Shown in pieces: positions 1 through 13,600 of a DNA stretch of 64,000 nucleotides (its first letter is position 1; the number at the start of each line of letters is the position of its first letter). The notes beneath the pieces are model-generated. The model was not told where the DNA came from. It was given only the letters and a program-made list of their open reading frames with translations, and ran no database searches. The DNA is from Galbula dea (Eukaryota > Chordata > Aves > Piciformes > Galbulidae). The stretch spans positions 992,001 to 1,056,000 of the forward strand of contig VWZX01006105.1 in the NCBI GenBank assembly GCA_013399015.1. The letters are read 5' to 3'. Position numbers and translations under genes: made by a program.

Positions 1-1184
1 TATTCTCAGCAAGCAGTATTTCCCAGTTGTGTTGTGCTGGGACAGCTGAGGGCAGTGTCAGGGCTTTAGATGCCAGACACAACAGGCAGGTTTGGCTCTG
101 CGTGGATGGAGTTGTCACACAGCTGGCCGCATTGATGTGCTGTTCATGAGCCCATGTGCGGAGAAAACAGGAGTATTTCATGCGTGACAGACCCCAATAG
201 GACCAGAGTCTGTAGCTTTCGGAACAAACGCTGTGTGCTTCTGTTTTGACAGCTCCTTTCTGCCCTCTTCTGTTGCTTTGGGTCATCACAGGAGCTGCTA
301 GAAGCAGCCACACTGTGGAATAGTGGTGGCTTAAATAATCTATGATGGTGTTCAAGCTGTAAAAAGACCCAGAATCCAAAGCCTCCTTGCTCTGAGACAG
401 TGAAAGCATCTGAGAGTGAGGAGGAAAAGACAAGACTATCCCAAAGTGGTTCTCCTGAGACTTTAAGGAGAGGAAGGATACGGTAGAAAGATTGACAGGA
501 GACACTGTAGAGTGTGGAAGTGGTGATTCTGGTGGAATTCCAGGTGTGTCTGTTAGAGGTGGGGTCTGACCCCACAACCTGACAGAATAGGGGAGGGGAA
601 GAAATGGGTGAGGAGGCAATCGTGCTTCATGAAGAGGGAGATGGTGAACTGGGAAATTAGTTGATAAACTGGTGAGTAATTGAATTGGATGTTTAGGAAA
701 GCCAGCACAGCTTCTCAGTCAGGAGCCATCCTGATAGGGTGGAAGCATAGCCTGATGAGTCTGACAAAGATGTGTAGCTGATACACTCATTTGCACGCAA
801 CAGGTAGTGCTGGAGTTACCCTGAGGCTTGTGGAGACATCAAACAGTTTCCCACCCTGTCCTGGACGTCTGCCGTGTTGGGCAGACAGTTGAGGTGGGGT
901 TATTCTCCTGCAAACAGCTTTTAGATGTCTGAACACAAGCTCGTCATCTTCTGCTTCTATGACTCCAGTAGGGATGGGGCGTCTAGAGCTGAGATGGAGC
1001 TTTGTCTGGAGGTGCCTGCTCCTCATTGGCTGAGCAGGCTTGGGCATCTTTAAAATCAGGGAATTTTCAAGGTGGAAAAGAAGAATCTTGTAGCTCTTTT
1101 TTTACCTCTGTATTTCAAGCAGAAAAAGCGTTTGTAGATTCAGGTCATGAGTTTTTGAGGCTGGGAACCGTCTCTTCCCAGATC
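1..1184 (+). other. GRHL1: GRHL1 intron, no feature seen
   Basis: Unique-looking sequence upstream of the first visible exon. Open frames on both strands lack splice context and family motifs. Intronic status is inferred because GRHL1 must continue upstream. Confidence 0.6.
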
Positions 1185-1885
1185 ACACAGAATCACAGAA
1201 TGACAGGAGTCGGGACCTTGAAAGATCATCTAGTCCAACCCCCCTGCCACAGCAGGATTCGCTTAGACCAGGTCACGCAGAAGCTCATCCAGATGGGTTT
1301 TGAATATCTCCGTAGAAGGAGACTCCACAGCCTCTCGGGGAAGTCTGTGCCAGTGCTCTGGCACCTGAACTGGGAAAAAAAATTTCTTGTATTCACATGG
1401 AATCACCTATGCTTCAGCTTACAACCATTGCCTCTTGTCCTGTCACTGGGCTTCACTGAGAAGAGCCTGACCCCATCCCCCTGGCACCCACCCCACCCTT
1501 CACATATTTATAAGTATAAATGAGGTCACCCCTCAGTCTCCTCTTCTCCAAGCTAGAGACCCAGCTCCCTCAGCCTTTCTTTATAAAGAAGATGTTCCAG
1601 CACCTTCATCATCTTTGTGGCTCTGTGCTGGACTCTTTCAAGCAGTTCCCTATCCTTCTTCAACTGGGGGGCCCTGAACTGGACACAATATTAAAGATGC
1701 GGCCTCACCAGGGTAGAGTAAAAGGGGAGAAGAACCTCTCTCGACCTACTAACCACACCCCTTCTAATACACCCCAGAATCCCNTCCATCCCATTGACCA
1801 CAACTGTCTGACTTCTGTCCTTCAACCAGTTCACAGTCCACCTCACTACCCGATCATCCAGATCTGTACAGCATATCTAGTTCTC
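1185..1885 (-). repeat. CR1 LINE fragment, 3' end at 1185
   Basis: On the + strand it begins cacacagaatcacagaatg ... ggaccttgaaagatcatcta and continues through ccagatgggttttgaatatc into RT-proximal text (cctcagtctcctcttctcc). This is the antisense of a CR1 3' half of about 700 bp. One N at 1784. The same subfamily recurs at 26829. Confidence 0.92.
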
Positions 1886-4800
1886 TTTCTGGCTGGTGCC
1901 CATTAGAAGCCTTTTAATGAAAATTGCCTTTATGTGCATGGTTAAATGCACATTTCTTTTGAGTATTTCTTACTACTCTTTGTAAAATTGGCCATTGTCC
2001 TAGTACCTCTGTTGTGTTACCCGTTAGGATTTGAAGCAAATTCTCTATCCCTTAACTTTTGCCTGGGGACATGGTTTGCTCTCAGGTCAGTGGCAGTTGA
2101 ACAATCTGGACAGATCAGTTTCTCCAGGGTTAACTGGCTTTGCTGGATCCTGCTTTGCTGAAATCCTGTCAGAGCTCCTGCCTGGTGAAGTGGGAGGGCT
2201 GAGGCCTTGTGTCTGAGCAGGATGAATTGCTGTCAACACAGTGATGAGAAGAACCTCTTTGGCGTATTTTTGCAGTCCTAACAGTGCAAGGACCCGGGTG
2301 TTGTGCTGGGGCATCGCTTCTGTGCTTACCAATGGGTCACTTCTGCAATGTAGTGTTGCTTCCAGCAGTTCCCAGAGAAGGGGCCCCATGGAGGTCTTCT
2401 GTCTGGCTTGCTTTAGGCTGGATGGTGGGATGGGAGCCAAAAATGATGTCACTGCACATTAAGGGCTCTATTGTTCTCCCACTCCTTCCCTTCAAAAAAA
2501 AAAAAAAAGCATTGTAAGCCAGATGCTCCGTGTGAAAAGACCCTTTCTAGTAAAATGTGATAAATGTAGAGGGTATAACAGAGGCATTTAGAGCTGGAGA
2601 ATATTGTGGTAGAGCTTTTTGCTGTCTTTCCATGGAAGAGAAGGTGCTGTGGTATCTCTTGACAACTCTCAGTGATGGAGCATTTAATGTTTTGGGTGTG
2701 GGTTTAGGGGGAATTTGGTTGTTTGGTTTGATTTGTGTGGTTTTTTGTTGATTTTTAGTTTTTAATTAGGTCCAATAAAAGTGGAAATGTCCTGTATTAA
2801 TTTGGGGCTAATTTGGATTGACCTTTTGAAGTAGAAGATTGGGCAATGAGTGGTCTTCTGGCAGATCCTCATGTGTGTTATCTGCAGTTCATGGGTGGGA
2901 TTTTTTGTTCAGATGAGATCAGTTTTTGGAGAGGGTGGATCTCTTACTGCAATTTGAAATAAGGCAGGGATGTACACCACTGATTTATTTTAAGAGTTTA
3001 GTCTAACATAATCCTCACTTGGTGTTTACTGTAGGAAGAATTTCATCTTTTTTGATTGATGAATATTGCATGCATTTATATGGATGCCATTGTAATGAAA
3101 CGGCAGTCATATGCCTCATTAAAGAAGGTGTTGCCACCTTTAGCAGCATTGAGGAGGTACAGGTTTGGCTAGTTGGAAATGAAACTATGAAATGTGATGA
3201 GTCAAACATACTTAAAGGAAAGAGATTGGTTTGAGGCCAAGGCTGCAGACCACAAGTACTTTGAGGCATAAGTACACACATCCTTTGGAGCCGTGACATA
3301 GGAAAGTCATAGCAAGTACTGCTTACCTGCCTCTTAATGCAGACCTCTCCCTACTCTGTATTGGGTTTTCTTAAAAACAAGCATGTGTCAACCTTGATTT
3401 TTAAGGGTTGAAAATTAAAACCAGGTTTTCAGCTCACAGTTTTTCTCCAGAACCTGATGTCCCAATCTCCACCATCTGTCTGAGCTTCCAACCAATTATG
3501 GAGCTCACAATGTGTTTCCTAAAGCTGGAAGAAAAATCTTCCTGAAGTTGGCTCTTTTGTAGAGCAAACTGTGACGTGACTTTTTTTCTTGATCTTCATT
3601 CCTTTAGCACATGATGGCAACTCTTCCTTTTCAATCATTTTTGTACCTTTATAGACATAATTCTTCAGTTTTGTGGGTGGAGTTTTTTTTTTCTTGTTTG
3701 TTTTTAGGGCTTCTGTTGGGTGGGTTATGTTTTTTGGGAGGGTTGTGTTTTTGTTTGGTTGGTTTTTTTTAACCTATTGCCGATTTTTTTGCCAAACTGC
3801 AAGTTTTACTTTCTAACCAGCTCAACAAAAGCTGACATCTGGCCCTGCACTTTTATCTTATCAGAGTGTGGGGTGGGAGGAAGCATCAGTAGGACTGGGA
3901 ACCTCTATCCCCAGGTTTCCCACATGTTGCAAGCAGAGATGTTCCTGTACTTCCTTGCCTCAGAACAGGTTGGAATAACAATCAGCATTGCTCTTTGTGA
4001 GAAGGAATATGTATTTTTCCTTTCATTACCATTAATTTTTGTTTTGTTGATGGAGTGAACTTGCTAGAAGGATGTTCTCTTATCCAGGGTTGGGTCATAT
4101 TCCCCACTTGGCATTCCTTGGTGTGGTGTGGGACCCAAATGTGTTGTGTGTCAGTCACCCAAACTGGGCTTGGTAGGTTTGAATGCAAACTAACTTCCCT
4201 GGGCTGCGAGCAGGATGGTGCTGGGCCTGGCTGAGTGGAGCTGGGATGGATGCGGCCCTATCACAAATCTGCCAGACAAGCCTTATTTGGAGTGTCCGAT
4301 CCCAAAGGCAGGAGGTGGCTGGGGAGCCCACAGGTGCATGAATTGCCCAATTTTTTTTATCTCTTTTTGCTGGCTCGTCTCCTGCTGATGCAAAACCTGT
4401 GGTGCATGTGGGAGGTGAAGAAACAAATGTGAGAGCAGTAAGATTAGCCACCTCTCAGGTGATCTGTACCCAGCTTTTTTTTCCCCCTCCTTCTTCATTT
4501 AAAGACAGAACAGTCTTCCCAGTGCTGATTTCTTAGGACATGCCTTCCTGGATGTGTGCAGGCAGACCTGTACTTGCCCTGCCTGCACTCCAAGCTGTCT
4601 GGTCATGACCCAGGACCAATCCTGGAAGCCACGTAGCTGCGTTAGCACAGCGTGATGCCCTGGCTGACAGCTCTGCCTCTCAAAGGGCTTGTAGCTGCAC
4701 TGGTGTAATTCATAAGGCTTTTGGGCTGGAGGGGGTTAGCATCCAGCCAGATCACAGCACAGGTGAAGCAAGTTAAGGCCTATCTTGTATACATGCATGT

Positions 4801-7800
4801 GGACAAATCTTTTGAAAAGACCCTCTGTTTTTCCCTTTTATGTTTATATTTGTCTAAGCCTTTAGAGAAACCACATGCTTTCAGCAATCAGCACTTAAAT
4901 AACAACCTTTGAGCTTCCGGGTAATTTTTCTGTAGTGGAGGGCTGATAAATGAGTTTGTTTGTGGAATTTGGGCCTGGGGCTGCTCCCTCAGCAAGCAAG
5001 CAAGGAGTGCTGTGACCACATGGCTGCATACCCCTGTACTGCACATGCATCTGCAGGAGACCAGGCTACCTGGTGGCTGATGGGCTTTGGGTTGACATTC
5101 CCAGAATTCCTGCTGGCAGCCAAGGTGGCGAGCAACTATGTTGTGGCATTGGCAATAGCTGTGTAGCTTCATGCTCCCTAGTGTTGTATGGTGCACGTCT
5201 TGGTCTTTCAAGGGAGTCTGTGCAGGCAGAGGAGGAGGAGGAGGTTTGTTCTCGTCCTCTAGTCCACATGCAAGTCCTTTTATTTAGGTCTGATGGATCA
5301 CTTACCTTATTTGTTACTCTGGGTTTTAATGTGATGTGGTAGTCTCAAAGGCTTCTGCTCATGTTAGTTCACTTGAGGGTTTCTATGGCCCTTTGTCCTG
5401 TAAAAAATGAAAATAACTCTTAGATCAAGTCAGTTGTGCAGTGACTGTTGCCTTCTCTAGCTGGAGGCCACAGAAATGGCCTTACTGCTCTGAAGGAAAG
5501 CGAAACGAGACACAGCATAGGTCCCATCAGTCCAGTTGTGCAAGGGCTGAATGCAGCCTCACAAGTAGAATGCATGGTGATTAGTCCACAGGCAAAACAT
5601 TGCCTTTGTGTTGGGAAGATGATCCCAGGACATGGTGGAATCCTTTTGCCTATAGTGTCTTGGGCAGAACATTGAAATTATTTAGCCAAGGTCAAGAAAA
5701 AACAGTATACATCTGCGTTCCCTGGAAAGCAGCTCACTGCAGTTTAACCTGTACCTGGTTGTTCTGTTGTAGGCTCCAAACACAGTAATCCAAAATCAAA
5801 AGCATCCTCACAATTTCAAGTTGACTGTAACATTAAAATGAGAGGCTTTTTCCTACTGGTGCTAGAAAACAGCTAGAGTTTTATCTAAATTCTCAATAGA
5901 GAAAGAAATACCCAGTGGACTTAGATTATTGAATGATGTCTTCCTCCTCTTGGTACAGAAGTATGATGGAGCATTAAGTAGGAGGAGGTGAATACAATTT
6001 AACTGTTTTCTGTTGAAACGAAAGCTGTGTGGAGCAAGGTCATCAGACTGGAATTAGTCCCAAGCCTGTCTTTGTAGGGTCTTATCCAGAGGAATGTACA
6101 AGATGTTGGGCAACAAGGTTACGTGGCTTACCCATGCCTTTGTTTGCTGGGGACTGGCCAGAGCTTACAATGTGCTAATACCCATCAGAGTTGCTTGCCT
6201 TTACCTATGGCAATCCCAGACATGGCTCATGTGTACCTACATACTGTTCCTCTTCAACTTTGCTTTGTGGTGAGTCAGAAGAGGCTGTACAAGGTGACAT
6301 TTCACTAAAGCTGCTGCATATGTAGCCTTTGGACTAATCAAGATTGCTGGTACTTTTTGTGTGACAAAAGAGCACAGTGTCCAAGATAAACTAAGGAGGA
6401 GAGATCTGGATATGCAAACCTTCATTTAAAAAAGGCATCTTTCATCTCGCTGACAGTGAGGTTCCTGCAGTGCTTTGATTGCCCTTTAATTATGCCTGGT
6501 TTTCCTGGTTTGTTTGAAAGGCAGATCTTGTTAGAAAAAGGTGCTGTGTGTGGAAAGAGCTTGGCTTGCTCTACTGCCCTTCCTTGAGGGCACACAGAGA
6601 GATGTCAGATTATTTTTTTTATTTATTATTCTGCATCATTAAAATGGAAGATTGTTTCTCCTAGTTTTGAACGTAGGCACAGTATGTTTCTCCAGAGTTA
6701 GGCAAGGAGGGGATATGGGTGGTTAAAGCGGACTCGGAAGTCATGAGGTCTGGCTTCTTCCCATGCTGACTTTCAGTGTGATCCCGGTGGACGTGATTTA
6801 ATCCCTCTGCCTTCAGTCTTTCATTGTGTGTGGCTGGGCTGCTGCTCATCTGCCACAAAGGTTGCAGGAAACCTGACCTGGTATTGGGTGGAGGAGGGTT
6901 TGTAGCATGTTGAGGTGTCGGTCAGCAGATGTGGGGGGGGGTTAACAGCCCGTACCAGCTCATGAGTTTCATGCTCTTTGGTGTTTCATCTTTAAACTTC
7001 ACTGCAGAGCTGTTTGTCTCAATCAGAATCTCAGCTTTCATAAATAATAAAACAAGCATAAAAAATCAAAAGAAAAAGAAAACTGATTTTGGTTGAAGAG
7101 AAAAGCCTGGAAATAGGATTCAATTATAGACTAAAGGTTTAACTGCCAAGCAAGAGAAATAACACGAGAACAGGTTTCTAATCCTTTTAGAAACCTCAGT
7201 GTAAAAGAAAAATCTCTAACTTTTGAGGGCTTGACTCATGTTTGTAAGTGCTTGGGCTTGACAATACTCTATTTTTAAGTGGTGTCTTTATGTTGAATCT
7301 TGGGAGGTGACATGAGGTTTGGTGGTTGTTTTTTTTTTTTTTTTAAAGTACCAACAAATCTTAATATAGCTGAGAATGCGGAACTGCTCCTAGAAAAATA
7401 GGTTGGACACATGAGAAGGAATCTTGCTTAGCAGGCTGAAGACGCAGAGCAACTTCTGCGGTTACGTTTTTCTTTCTTCTGGCAATTTTGGGGTGGGGAT
7501 GTAGCTGGCACAGTCACTTGGCCTTACGTTTCTTTTTTGAATGCTAGTCAGATCTTCCTGAACGGAAAGCACTTGCCTGGAAACTGGTTTAGCCCAAACT
7601 GGAAAAACTGTTCACTAAAAACTATTTTTTGTGGAACTTGAGGCAACCTGAAGTTGCTCAGGATGAAGTTACAGGATGAGTAGGGAGAAGTAGGTGATCC
7701 ATTTGAACTGACATGACTTTATAGGAACAGGAGAAGACAGGCTGGCTGGCTATAGCTTCAGAGAGGTGATTAGGTTTTAGTTGTCATCTCCTGCCCAGAG

Positions 7801-10399
7801 TCCTGAAGACTTAAGTAGCATGAAAATGAAGTCAGCTGCTTAAAGCAAAGCTAATCAAATGAGGAGACTGTAAAGTAGGAGGATAATCTTTGTCATCTGA
7901 CAGGCAATCTCAAATCCCCATGGGGTACCTGTGCAGCATCCATCTATCATGCTGAGACCAACCATTCTACCTTCAGCTCAACATGCTGTGTAGGCTTTGT
8001 GTGGCTGGTAAGCCACGAAAGCTGAAAACACAGACCTGAATTATCCAGTGAAGAAGTCACACAGCTTGCTAGGGAACTGGTGGCTGATCCTGCACATTGA
8101 GTCCACTGGTGTCCAGTGGTGTGAAACTCGAGGAATTTCACATAACTTTGGAGACTGATAGACCTGCCAGCATGGCTGTTTGGGCATGTTTTCCTGAAGA
8201 ATGAAGTCTTTTCCTCATACAGAAATGAGAGTTGTGTGTGAATATTCAGTATGGGTAAACAAATTTAAAATTGAAATTTAAAATGTAAAATTATGCAAAC
8301 GCCAGCTGAGGCTCTCTTTAAAAAAACAAAACCCCTGCTCAGGGAACACAATTATTCAGGCTGTGCATACATCTGATTACTTGGCTCCAAAGTGGGTGAA
8401 AGCAGCTCTTCAAACTCCTTGAACCTTCCCCCTGGGGTGTGCCAGTGCTGCAAGCAGAATGCACTTGTAAAGCTGAAGGTAGCAAAAAGGGAAGGAGGGT
8501 GGATAAAAGCTGACAAAGCCATCATTTGGGTTAATATGAGGAAAATTGAGAACAACTTATTTTAAAATAATTTTCCTGGCTGCAATTTGGGATTTATTTA
8601 AAGCTTTCAAAGGCAGACATCTTGGGAGATCATGCGTTTGGGATGCTGAGACATGTAGGCTGGAAGGCAACAAGGCGTTGAGCCCTGTCTTACCTTCAGC
8701 ACTGCTGTCCCTGTGCATTGTTCTGGCTTGGGCCACCACAGAACAAGCAGCATGGGTTGGGTGGCTGGGGATGGGGCTTTTCTGGCATGTCCTGCTGGCA
8801 TTAGTTAGACATACTTTTATGCATTTCAATGTCCCTTTGCAAAAGCAGGACTCAGTGAGGGCACTGCCAGCTCTGTGAGACAGCGTGTGTGCACAAGGGA
8901 AGGGATGGGGACTGTTTGCTGAGCTGGTATGCTGGCAGCTACATTCCTGCTCTGGGGCAGCGGATGCTTTCATGGGCTGCAAGAAGTTGCATGTGAATCT
9001 CACAGATTCAGGCAAGTTATTACAAGGGAAGACACTTATCTATGCTATTCCTTTTTTGTTGTTTTGGGGTTTTTTTTAATTTTCCCAGGCTTTTTATACT
9101 ACTGTGTTATATAGGGAGGGGGGAAAAAAAACCCAAAGAGCTTATCCCTAATCCGATGATAGTTCTTACTTTTCTATTTCTCCTCTTTTGTTAAAACTAG
9201 TAAAGGATGTTGCAGAACCTGTAAAAGAAGCCCATGATAAGCACTTTGCAAAACCGCAAATCCAAACTAAACCCCATGAGCTTTTCAAAGCCTGCCTTGA
9301 GACTTTGCAACAGCAGGATGGCTCCGGGAGGTGGCACTAACCCACTGCAGGCACTGTCAAAACGGATGTTTCATGGTAGTAGCACAATAAGTAAGTGATC
9401 AGGTAGTGGGTAGTGCTCCTGCAAAATCTCTGGCAAGGTGCTTCCGGCTCCCAAGTCTTTGATTATTTTTTAAAGCAGTAGGTCCCCAGCTTTTATTCTT
9501 GAGGCAGGTAGGAAAGGAGCCACTGCAGATCTTGGTAGCTTGTAAATTCCTGGTAGTTAGTCATTGCAACTTCTTCTGAGACATGCCAATAATGAGGATT
9601 GTGCTTGGAGGAAAGCCTGGTGCACAAGAAGCCCGCATTCTGGATACAAAGTACTGTGGTCTATCTGTTTGTGTCCACACAAGGATATTTCTTCCTTCTG
9701 TTAAGCAGCATGGGACTTGTTCTCTGATTGTGGGTTTCTTGGGTTTTTTAGGCAATTACAAAAATGAAATTAGATATGTTCAAATCACTCTTAATCCATT
9801 TCCCCACAGTTCAGGTTTTTTTGTTAGAATAATGGAAGTATCACTGTTTTGATCTGCACATTAACAGGGTGTTATAGAACTTATTGGAGAATATTCAAGA
9901 TACTGTTCATCTTTTTAAGTGTAAAGCCTAGAAACAGTTTCAGTGGAACAATGGCATTATTCCTCTGTTTAAAAGTAACATGTTGCCTAATATTTTTAGA
10001 AACCTCCAAGTTGTTTCAGGCATAAGCTGTGCTTACAGCAGCTTATGTAAAACTCATGGAAAGCTTTGTTTTAACTTGCTCAGATTAACCTAGCTTTTTT
10101 GGGGCATGGTTATTACTCTACCAAGATGGTAAAACACTGGGCACTGAGGATTTGGTATAGGAGGATCTCTGTTTCTAAAAGTTTGATGACAACATCTGAG
10201 ATCTGTTGGGCAGAAATGTCAGGGAAAGGTGACTGCAGTCTTCATAGAGTTTGGAGAGCTTGTTGAAATTAATTCTAGACAAAATGGTTTTGTCCCCTGC
10301 AATGGCTTATATGAAGAATTAAAAATGTTATACTACTTCTTGAGGATTTTACCTGATCTCTCAGAAGAAAGAAGGTCCTGCTTGTGGTGGCAAGGACCA
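1886..10399 (+). other. GRHL1: GRHL1 intron, essentially featureless
   Basis: No exon, RNA gene or clear repeat found. Simple tracts include A-runs near 2495, a 16-T run at 7329-7344 and a G-run near 6938. I looked specifically for the expected preceding GRHL1 exon (…SFTWD.NDEAK) and did not find it. Confidence 0.6.
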
Positions 10400-10427
10400 G
10401 CCACTGACCAGTCCCTTGGTCAGTGGC
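10400..10427. other. Perfect 11-bp inverted repeat with 6-nt loop near a GRHL1 acceptor
   Basis: Left arm gccactgacca (10400-10410), loop gtccct, right arm tggtcagtggc (10417-10427). In RNA it forms a GC-rich hairpin whose 3' base is 46 nt before the exon at 10474, overlapping the usual branch-point zone. Confidence 0.85.
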
Positions 10428-10473
10428 CAGGCAGGGTGTCACTACTAATAGGTTCTACTTTCCTCTTCTGCAG

Positions 10474-10632
10474 GTTTTCATTTCTGTGAACTGCCTCAGC
10501 ACGGATTTCTCCTCTCAGAAGGGAGTTAAAGGCCTGCCTTTAAATCTTCAGATTGACACCTACAGCTACAATAACAGGAGTAACAAACCTGTTCACAGAG
10601 CCTACTGCCAGATTAAAGTCTTCTGTGACAAG
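10474..10632 (+). CDS. GRHL1: GRHL1 coding exon (first in window), CP2 DNA-binding domain
   Basis: 53 codons, VFISVNCLSTDF ... QIKVFCDK, phase 0 at both ends. Acceptor tcctcttctgcag before 10474, donor gtaagg at 10633. Carries the strongly conserved KGVKGLPLN loop and the SNKPVHRAYCQIKVFCDK strand of the grainyhead DNA-binding domain. A perfect 11-bp hairpin lies 47-74 nt upstream. Confidence 0.97.
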
Positions 10633-13600
10633 GTAAGGTTGAGTCAACGTGCCAGTGGCTCTTTGGGAAAGATTTGGGAAAGCTTAGCAGCTTCCCCACC
10701 CCAGTTCTGCAACTTTTGGCTCACTGAAAACTCCAGTCTGTGTTCAGCCTTTGCAAGGGAAAAATTCCAGCCCTTTCTACTTGGCTTATAGTTTTCATGA
10801 TGACTTCAGATAAATTTGCTGCTCTCAAAATGCTGGAGCTCTGAGAAGTGTTCCTGAGCATTGACTTTGGAGAAGGGTCAGTCAGTCAGTGGCAGAAGAA
10901 CTGACTTGTCAGTATTCCAGACACTGGAAAGTCCTGCAGAGTGCCGTTAGTAGAAGTCATTGCAGTTGATTAGAGCAAGTGGAGGCTTGTCTTTTTGTCC
11001 AAGCTATGTTGTCTTGGTGCTTTTGAATTTCTTCATGTGTTCTTACTGCCTTAGTTGTTTTTTAAAAAAAACATAACAAAACCAAACCAAAATGAACAAC
11101 AAAAAAACCCTTGCATGTCTTTGAACAGAAAATGGGGTTTTCATTGTACCACTGTGAGTTGCAGCAGTATAAAGAAGTCCATTTACAAGCTGGGCGGGTG
11201 TTGTAATTCGTCTGCTCTGTCTAATGCATTTAGCACACAGAATGAACACCTTTCCCAAAGCCACTCTTTACCAGAAGCTGTGAAAGAAACATAGCAGGAG
11301 CTGGGCTAGAAGCAGTTGTAAAATCTTGACTGAATTTGCAAAGAAAGGACATTTCCTAATCTGTAACCTATTCCTGCCTGAACAGTCTTTTGAAGGACCA
11401 GGGCAAGTAATGTACAAAGTTGCTATTTCCAGAGTGACCAGGATCTTTCCTGGCTTGAATAAATGCTGCCTGAACTTCCTCAGTCCTTTTGATTGCTGTG
11501 AACCACACCAACTTCCTGTTTTGTTGGCATCCTACTTGATTAGGGCCTCTTTGGATCTGGTCTCTGTCTTCATAGCACAGACTCCTTGCGAGTAATATGT
11601 CAAATACCTCTGTGTAGCTGCAGGTCTGAAACGGGCTTTTGACCCCAGTCTTGAGTTCTGTGCTAACCATGTGGACTTGGACAGTTATCATCCCCCAGAA
11701 TGCTGCTGCAAAGATTAATCTCCTGTGCCGTTGCTCTGCCTCCACTTACCTCCCAAAATACATGGAGCCCTCTACAGTCTGCCTCTGCTGTAGCATCCCC
11801 CTGACCCATGCTGTCACATTTTATTGTTCCTCTGTATGCTTTTAAATAGGCCCCTTTGATTTCCTGCATGTTTGGGAGGAGCTGTCTGCCAGTGCAAAGT
11901 AACTTAGTTTTCACTTTCTTGAAGTGCTTTCTGTTGATTTCTGCAAAGAATTTACCAGGGACTAAAAGAATGCTCTCCAGATCTTAGAGGCTTGCTAGTA
12001 AGCCTAAGGCACTTGGATGTCAGGAGCTTTCTTCAGGGCTGGGTTTTTTTAACTTCTTTTTTTTTTTATTATTCCTTTTCCTCCTCTAAAATGAAACTGA
12101 GGCAAATGTATCACCTAGAGCTCTTTCTCTGTCTGGGATTCTTGTGTGTTGTCAGCCTGTATTCTTTGCAGTACCAGTGAGTATAGACTTACTGCAGGGA
12201 AGGGAGGATCTTTTACCCATAAGTTGTGCTAAAATTACTGACAGGCTTGTGCAACTGCTGATAAGACAAATTGGTTAATAGAAGGGTAGACATGCAGTCA
12301 GTGCATAGCTTAAAGAAAAACATTTGAGTCTATACCATAAATATCAGCAAATCTGTTAGTACTTTAATGCCAGTATATCTTTCATTTTCCTTTGGGATTT
12401 TGACCTTTCCTGCTGCTTTATTCTTCCAAATACTTTGGGAATTGGACCTGAATTAAAAGGAGAGGGGAAGAGAGAAGATTACTTTTCTGTATTTAATCTG
12501 ACTGTTGCCTGTTTTGTGAACACAGAGCCAGAGTGAGTTTGGTGCCTGATGATTTTGCAATTTGTATTTATAGAAACAGTTTTGAAGTTTGTTGCTTTTC
12601 ATATCTGGGCAGGGTCTGTAAATGAGAGCTGGGGGTGGAGGCTGACAAGCTGAGTATTATTTATCACTGCATGGAATCAAACTGTGTACTCAAACACTTG
12701 TTTGAGGCACTGGGCAAGTGCTCCTGTGAGCAGACCTGTGTCCTCGCAGCTGCAGTGGCTTGTAGAACCCAATGCTGGCCACCTTCTCCAGGCTTCTGTA
12801 AGAGCATTGGCATTTCAGAAAGAGCACCCATTTTCTACCCTGCTTTGAATCTTGGGTGATCAATTGGCTGGTCTTGAATGTTTATAGAACCATCTTTACT
12901 ATAGTATTCATACATATTGCAGTCCTTAGTATTTGTCCTCCTGTGGCCTCTCTAACCTGTAGGAGTGCTGTTATCCACATCTTCTTCATGGAGGTGCAAG
13001 TCCATGCTGTGGAGGTCTGTTGGAGAAAAAAAACAGCACAGAATGGTGATGCTGTGGCAACCTAACAGGGACAGCTATGAGAAGGTCCCCTCTATTCCTG
13101 TGTCTGTTAAGGCTGTGCTTGCATTGCATGCCTGAACTGACTTTGAACCCAGACACTAGCATGGTAGTTTTCTACTGTCTCTTTTTTGTGTGTACAAATC
13201 AATAAATAGCCTACAGAAGGTCAAACAGTTTAGTTAATGTTCTCTGGTGACCTTTACATGGGAAAGGAATGAAGGAGGAGAGTTCCCACGCTTGAGGTGG
13301 AAGGAAAAGCTGCTGATACTCATTTCTAATTTTTGGCTGCTGCCTCTATGACAAAGTTTCTTCAGCATTTCTGTCTTCCCGTTTGCTTACTCTCTGTGGA
13401 AATGTGGTCCACAGGTGCCCAGGATGTTTGGTTTTCTTCTAATCCTGCATAGTTTCAAGACCTGAGTAAAGGAGTATGGGCGTAATGGTGTCATCCTGTG
13501 GCATATTAGAGCACAAACTTTGTTCAGCCTTGGCCCAGCAATACCTGGGCTGTGGTGGGTTGGGGGTGACCTGTCCCAGAGGAAGACAACCTTTGCTGCT

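Noticed and set aside
1002..1523. 173-residue plus frame.
   Set aside because: Antisense translation of the CR1 fragment at 1185-1885.
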